The notes beneath the pieces are model-generated. The model saw nothing but the letters and a program-made list of their open reading frames with translations. It searched no databases and was not told the DNA's origin. Shown piece after piece: positions 57,671 through 59,582 of a stretch of DNA of 59,582 nt. The stretch is from the NCBI GenBank assembly GCA_031268315.1, contig JAIRXK010000003.1:1-59582 (forward strand). The letters run 5' to 3'. Each line of letters starts with the position of its first letter. Position 1 is the first letter of the stretch. The stretch comes from Puniceicoccales bacterium. GTDB taxonomy: Bacteria > Verrucomicrobiota > Verrucomicrobiia > Opitutales > JAIRLM01. Position numbers and translations under genes: made by a program.

Positions 57671-57955
57671 ATGAGTGCACTCATTGAGATCGTGGTTACC
57701 CCAAATGCATCGCAAAATATCGTTTTGCCATTGACGCAACCTCCTCTCCGTGTACGGCTTACATCGTCTCCCGTTGAAAGTAAAGCAAATAGCGCCCTGG
57801 TGAAGATTTTGTCAAAAACGCTCTCTGTTCCACAAAAATTCATACGTATTCGCCACGGAAAAACATCCAAAAGAAAGCTCATTGAAATCGATCATATGGA
57901 CCAAGAGTTACTTGAGAATCGGCTGCGAAATTTAAAAAATTTTTCTTCAAAATAA
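57671..57955 (+). CDS. DUF167 (YggU-like) protein
   Basis: A 94-residue protein with the DUF167 pattern: V-T-P-N-A-S-Q-N near the N-terminus, L-R-V-R-L-T-S-S-P-V-E-S-K-A-N-S-A-L, then I-R-I-R-H-G-K-T-S-K-R-K-L-I-E-I. Family function is not established. Start ATG 57671 (M-S-A-L) is preferred because the 18 upstream residues do not fit the fold; no clear ribosome-binding site is seen. Confidence 0.85.
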   Translation: MSALIEIVVTPNASQNIVLPLTQPPLRVRLTSSPVESKANSALVKILSKTLSVPQKFIRIRHGKTSKRKLIEIDHMDQELLENRLRNLKNFSSK

Positions 57956-58008
57956 CGGAAAAATTTCTCGCCATTGGTTCCATAGCTTGCGACAATGAAT
58001 TTTATTCT

Positions 58009-59139
58009 ATGCTTTCCATCGGAAAAACTTCGCGGGAATATTACCGCTACATTTCAAAGCATCGTTGGGTATTGACTGTGCCGCTTTGCATCATCTTCAT
58101 CAATATTCTTGGCATGATTATTCTTTCTAGTGCAAGTCTTTCATTTCTTAAATATAATTATTTACTCAGGCAGGCAATATGGCTTCTTATTTCCATAATT
58201 GGCTTTTTTTCAACATTGTATGTTCCTTTGGAAGCATTGGGAAAAAATGCATCCATGTTCTATAAATTCGCAATTATGCTTTTAATTTTAGTATTGATAC
58301 CTCATATTGGGCTCTCAATTAATGGATCACGGCGTTGGCTAAGATTAGGATTTAGTAATTTCCAAGTATCGGAATATGCGAAAATTGCTTTTGTTCTCTA
58401 TTTCCCGCAACTTCTAAGCAAAAATGAAAAAAACCACTCCTTTACCTGCGGATTTCTCATTCCTCTATTTCACGTTGGGATATTTACATTCCTACTCCTC
58501 ATGGAGCCGGACTATGGAACGACTGCGCTATTTTTTTTAGTTGCCATGGCCCTACTTTTTCTCAATGGCTGTAGCGCAAAGGTGCTTTTCGCCTGCGGAG
58601 GGCTTGCATCGCTTATCTTTGTCTGCATAATTATGCTCAATCCGGTTCGAATGGCCCGCATCCTTTCATTTATGGATCTAGAATCGACAAAGTTAACTGG
58701 ATCATATCAACTATGGCAAGGACTAATTGGATTTAACAGTGGTGGGCTCCATGGACTTGGTTTGGGAAATGGACGTCAGCAATTATTTTACCTTCCCGAA
58801 GCGCATACGGATTTTATTTTTTCTGTATTTGCCGAAGAACTTGGTTATCTATTTTCCATTGCTATCATTTGCGCCTATGCGCTTTTTTTCATCGCAGCAT
58901 GGGTTGAAACCTACCACATTCACTCTCCCTATCGATTTCTCGTTGCCAATGGCATTATGCTATTCTTGACCGTCCAAACCATAGTAAATTTTTGCGTAGT
59001 GATGGGTCTTTTACCAACGAAGGGAATCGCTCTTCCGTTCATGAGCTACGGTGGATCACACCTTCTTTTTAGCTACATTGCCATCGGACTGCTTCTTAAT
59101 GTATTTAAGACTTCATACGTGAATGAAGTGCTTCACTAA
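58009..59139 (+). CDS. ftsW: SEDS-family peptidoglycan polymerase, probably FtsW
   Basis: An integral membrane glycan polymerase. The 376-residue protein has about ten hydrophobic segments, I-N-G-S-R-R-W-L-R-L-G in the early part, the P-E-A-H-T-D-F-I-F-S-V-F-A-E-E-L-G catalytic loop and L-P-F-M-S-Y-G-G-S-H. FtsW and RodA share these motifs; FtsW is favoured, but RodA cannot be excluded. No murG or ftsQ neighbour is in the window. Confidence 0.9.
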   Translation: MLSIGKTSREYYRYISKHRWVLTVPLCIIFINILGMIILSSASLSFLKYNYLLRQAIWLLISIIGFFSTLYVPLEALGKNASMFYKFAIMLLILVLIPHIGLSINGSRRWLRLGFSNFQVSEYAKIAFVLYFPQLLSKNEKNHSFTCGFLIPLFHVGIFTFLLLMEPDYGTTALFFLVAMALLFLNGCSAKVLFACGGLASLIFVCIIMLNPVRMARILSFMDLESTKLTGSYQLWQGLIGFNSGGLHGLGLGNGRQQLFYLPEAHTDFIFSVFAEELGYLFSIAIICAYALFFIAAWVETYHIHSPYRFLVANGIMLFLTVQTIVNFCVVMGLLPTKGIALPFMSYGGSHLLFSYIAIGLLLNVFKTSYVNEVLH

Positions 59140-59194
59140 AAAAATGACTATTTTCCCCGCAGGGATATGATAGAAAAAATTCATGAAATTATTG

Positions 59195-59232
59195 GCAATT
59201 AATCTTAGATTTTAATTTATGCGATCAATCGG
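59195..59232. repeat. third copy of IS5-type tail
   Basis: GCAATTAATCTTAGATTTTA and the following TTATGCGATC match 123-155 (GCAATTAATCTTGGATTTTG, then TTATGCGATC). Only the last codons and the short downstream sequence of the 3-143 relic are present. Confidence 0.5.
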
Positions 59233-59411
59233 AAAATACAACTTCTTTATGTTCAATTGCATTGCATTTTTCATACCTTTTACTAGTTTCGCATAAGTTA
59301 AGCGTAAAAAGTAAAATTCAAGAGCATTTTTATCGGTCGATCGCAAAAATCGTTTTTTGAGATTGCCGAGGGACCCATTCGCATTGAATTGATTACACGG
59401 CTCCATATTCA

Positions 59412-59582
59412 ATGCTTGTCGAAATATTTAAAGCTGTTTTTGTATTTTGCGATAAAAATTTGCAAAAATCTAAATTGAAAAAAGGACGTCCTCCTTCGCT
59501 ATCCATTGCATATTTCTTGACGCTGCTGATCTTTTGGCAACGCAGTGGTGTCAAGGATTTTAAAACATTTTACCATGGGCCA
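59412..59582 (+). CDS. IS982-like transposase N-terminal fragment, truncated by window end
   Basis: An open frame from ATG 59412 to the window edge, 57 codons. It contains K-K-G-R-P-P-S-L-S-I-A-Y-F-L-T-L-L and G-V-K-D-F-K-T-F-Y-H-G, like the N-terminal domain of IS982-family transposases. It shares its start and upstream DNA with the decayed copy at 8945-9106. It could be an intact gene continuing to the right. Confidence 0.5.
   Translation, partial: MLVEIFKAVFVFCDKNLQKSKLKKGRPPSLSIAYFLTLLIFWQRSGVKDFKTFYHGP

Noticed and set aside
1..59582. CRISPR array, rRNA operon or prophage
   Set aside because: No regularly spaced direct repeats, no rRNA motifs and no phage structural or integrase genes were seen.

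Overview
The window looks like a chromosomal segment of a Gram-negative, host-associated bacterium. The envelope genes (lpxK, murF, ftsW, mreB, lipoproteins) show the Gram-negative type. The combination with a membrane pyrophosphatase, RNase HIII, an Arg-type EF-P and BioW would fit the Verrucomicrobiota/PVC group, but that placement is inference and no rRNA is present to test it. Decayed insertion sequences, a broken mutY and many proteins resembling secreted membrane effectors suggest a genome undergoing reduction in an intracellular or symbiotic lifestyle.

Layout. 1-4.1 kb: transposase relic, a small lipoprotein coupled to rsmI, then convergent hppA and efp. 4.1-5.6 kb: decayed IS982-type element. 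5.6-8.8 kb (minus): two coiled-coil proteins and mreB. 8.8-11.5 kb: IS relic, a lipase-like membrane protein, rnhC. 11.5-18.9 kb (plus): mutY pseudogene, rpsU, a secreted protein, an unknown protein, rho, lpxK, a small hairpin membrane protein (minus), an unknown protein, pgsA and pgpA. 19.0-35.6 kb: an AT-rich island with a membrane-anchored kinase-like protein and one 4747-codon gene with a helicase-like core resembling DUF3638/DUF3645 proteins. 35.8-49.3 kb: a small protein, pepP, ahpC, hairpin membrane proteins, mgtE, a lipoprotein, ftsK without its gamma domain, tRNA-Glu(CTC), bioW, nhaC and murF. 49.3-51.0 kb: IS relics and an outer-membrane-like gene remnant. 51.0-59.1 kb: lepA, a hairpin/coiled-coil protein, miaB, another hairpin protein, an HTH protein, a DUF167 protein and ftsW. 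The window ends inside an IS982-type transposase fragment.

The housekeeping genes cover phospholipid synthesis (pgsA, pgpA), lipid A (lpxK), peptidoglycan and cell shape (murF, ftsW, mreB), chromosome segregation (ftsK), translation (efp, lepA, rpsU, rsmI, miaB) and ion energetics (hppA, nhaC, mgtE). Among them are at least eight proteins with a bilobed hydrophobic hairpin (two membrane helices joined by a short turn) fused to soluble domains: kinase-like, lipase-like, coiled-coil or the giant helicase-like protein. This is the architecture of chlamydial inclusion-membrane proteins. The most unusual content is this candidate effector set, centred on the kinase-like and giant genes. Everything said about secretion or host targets is inference.
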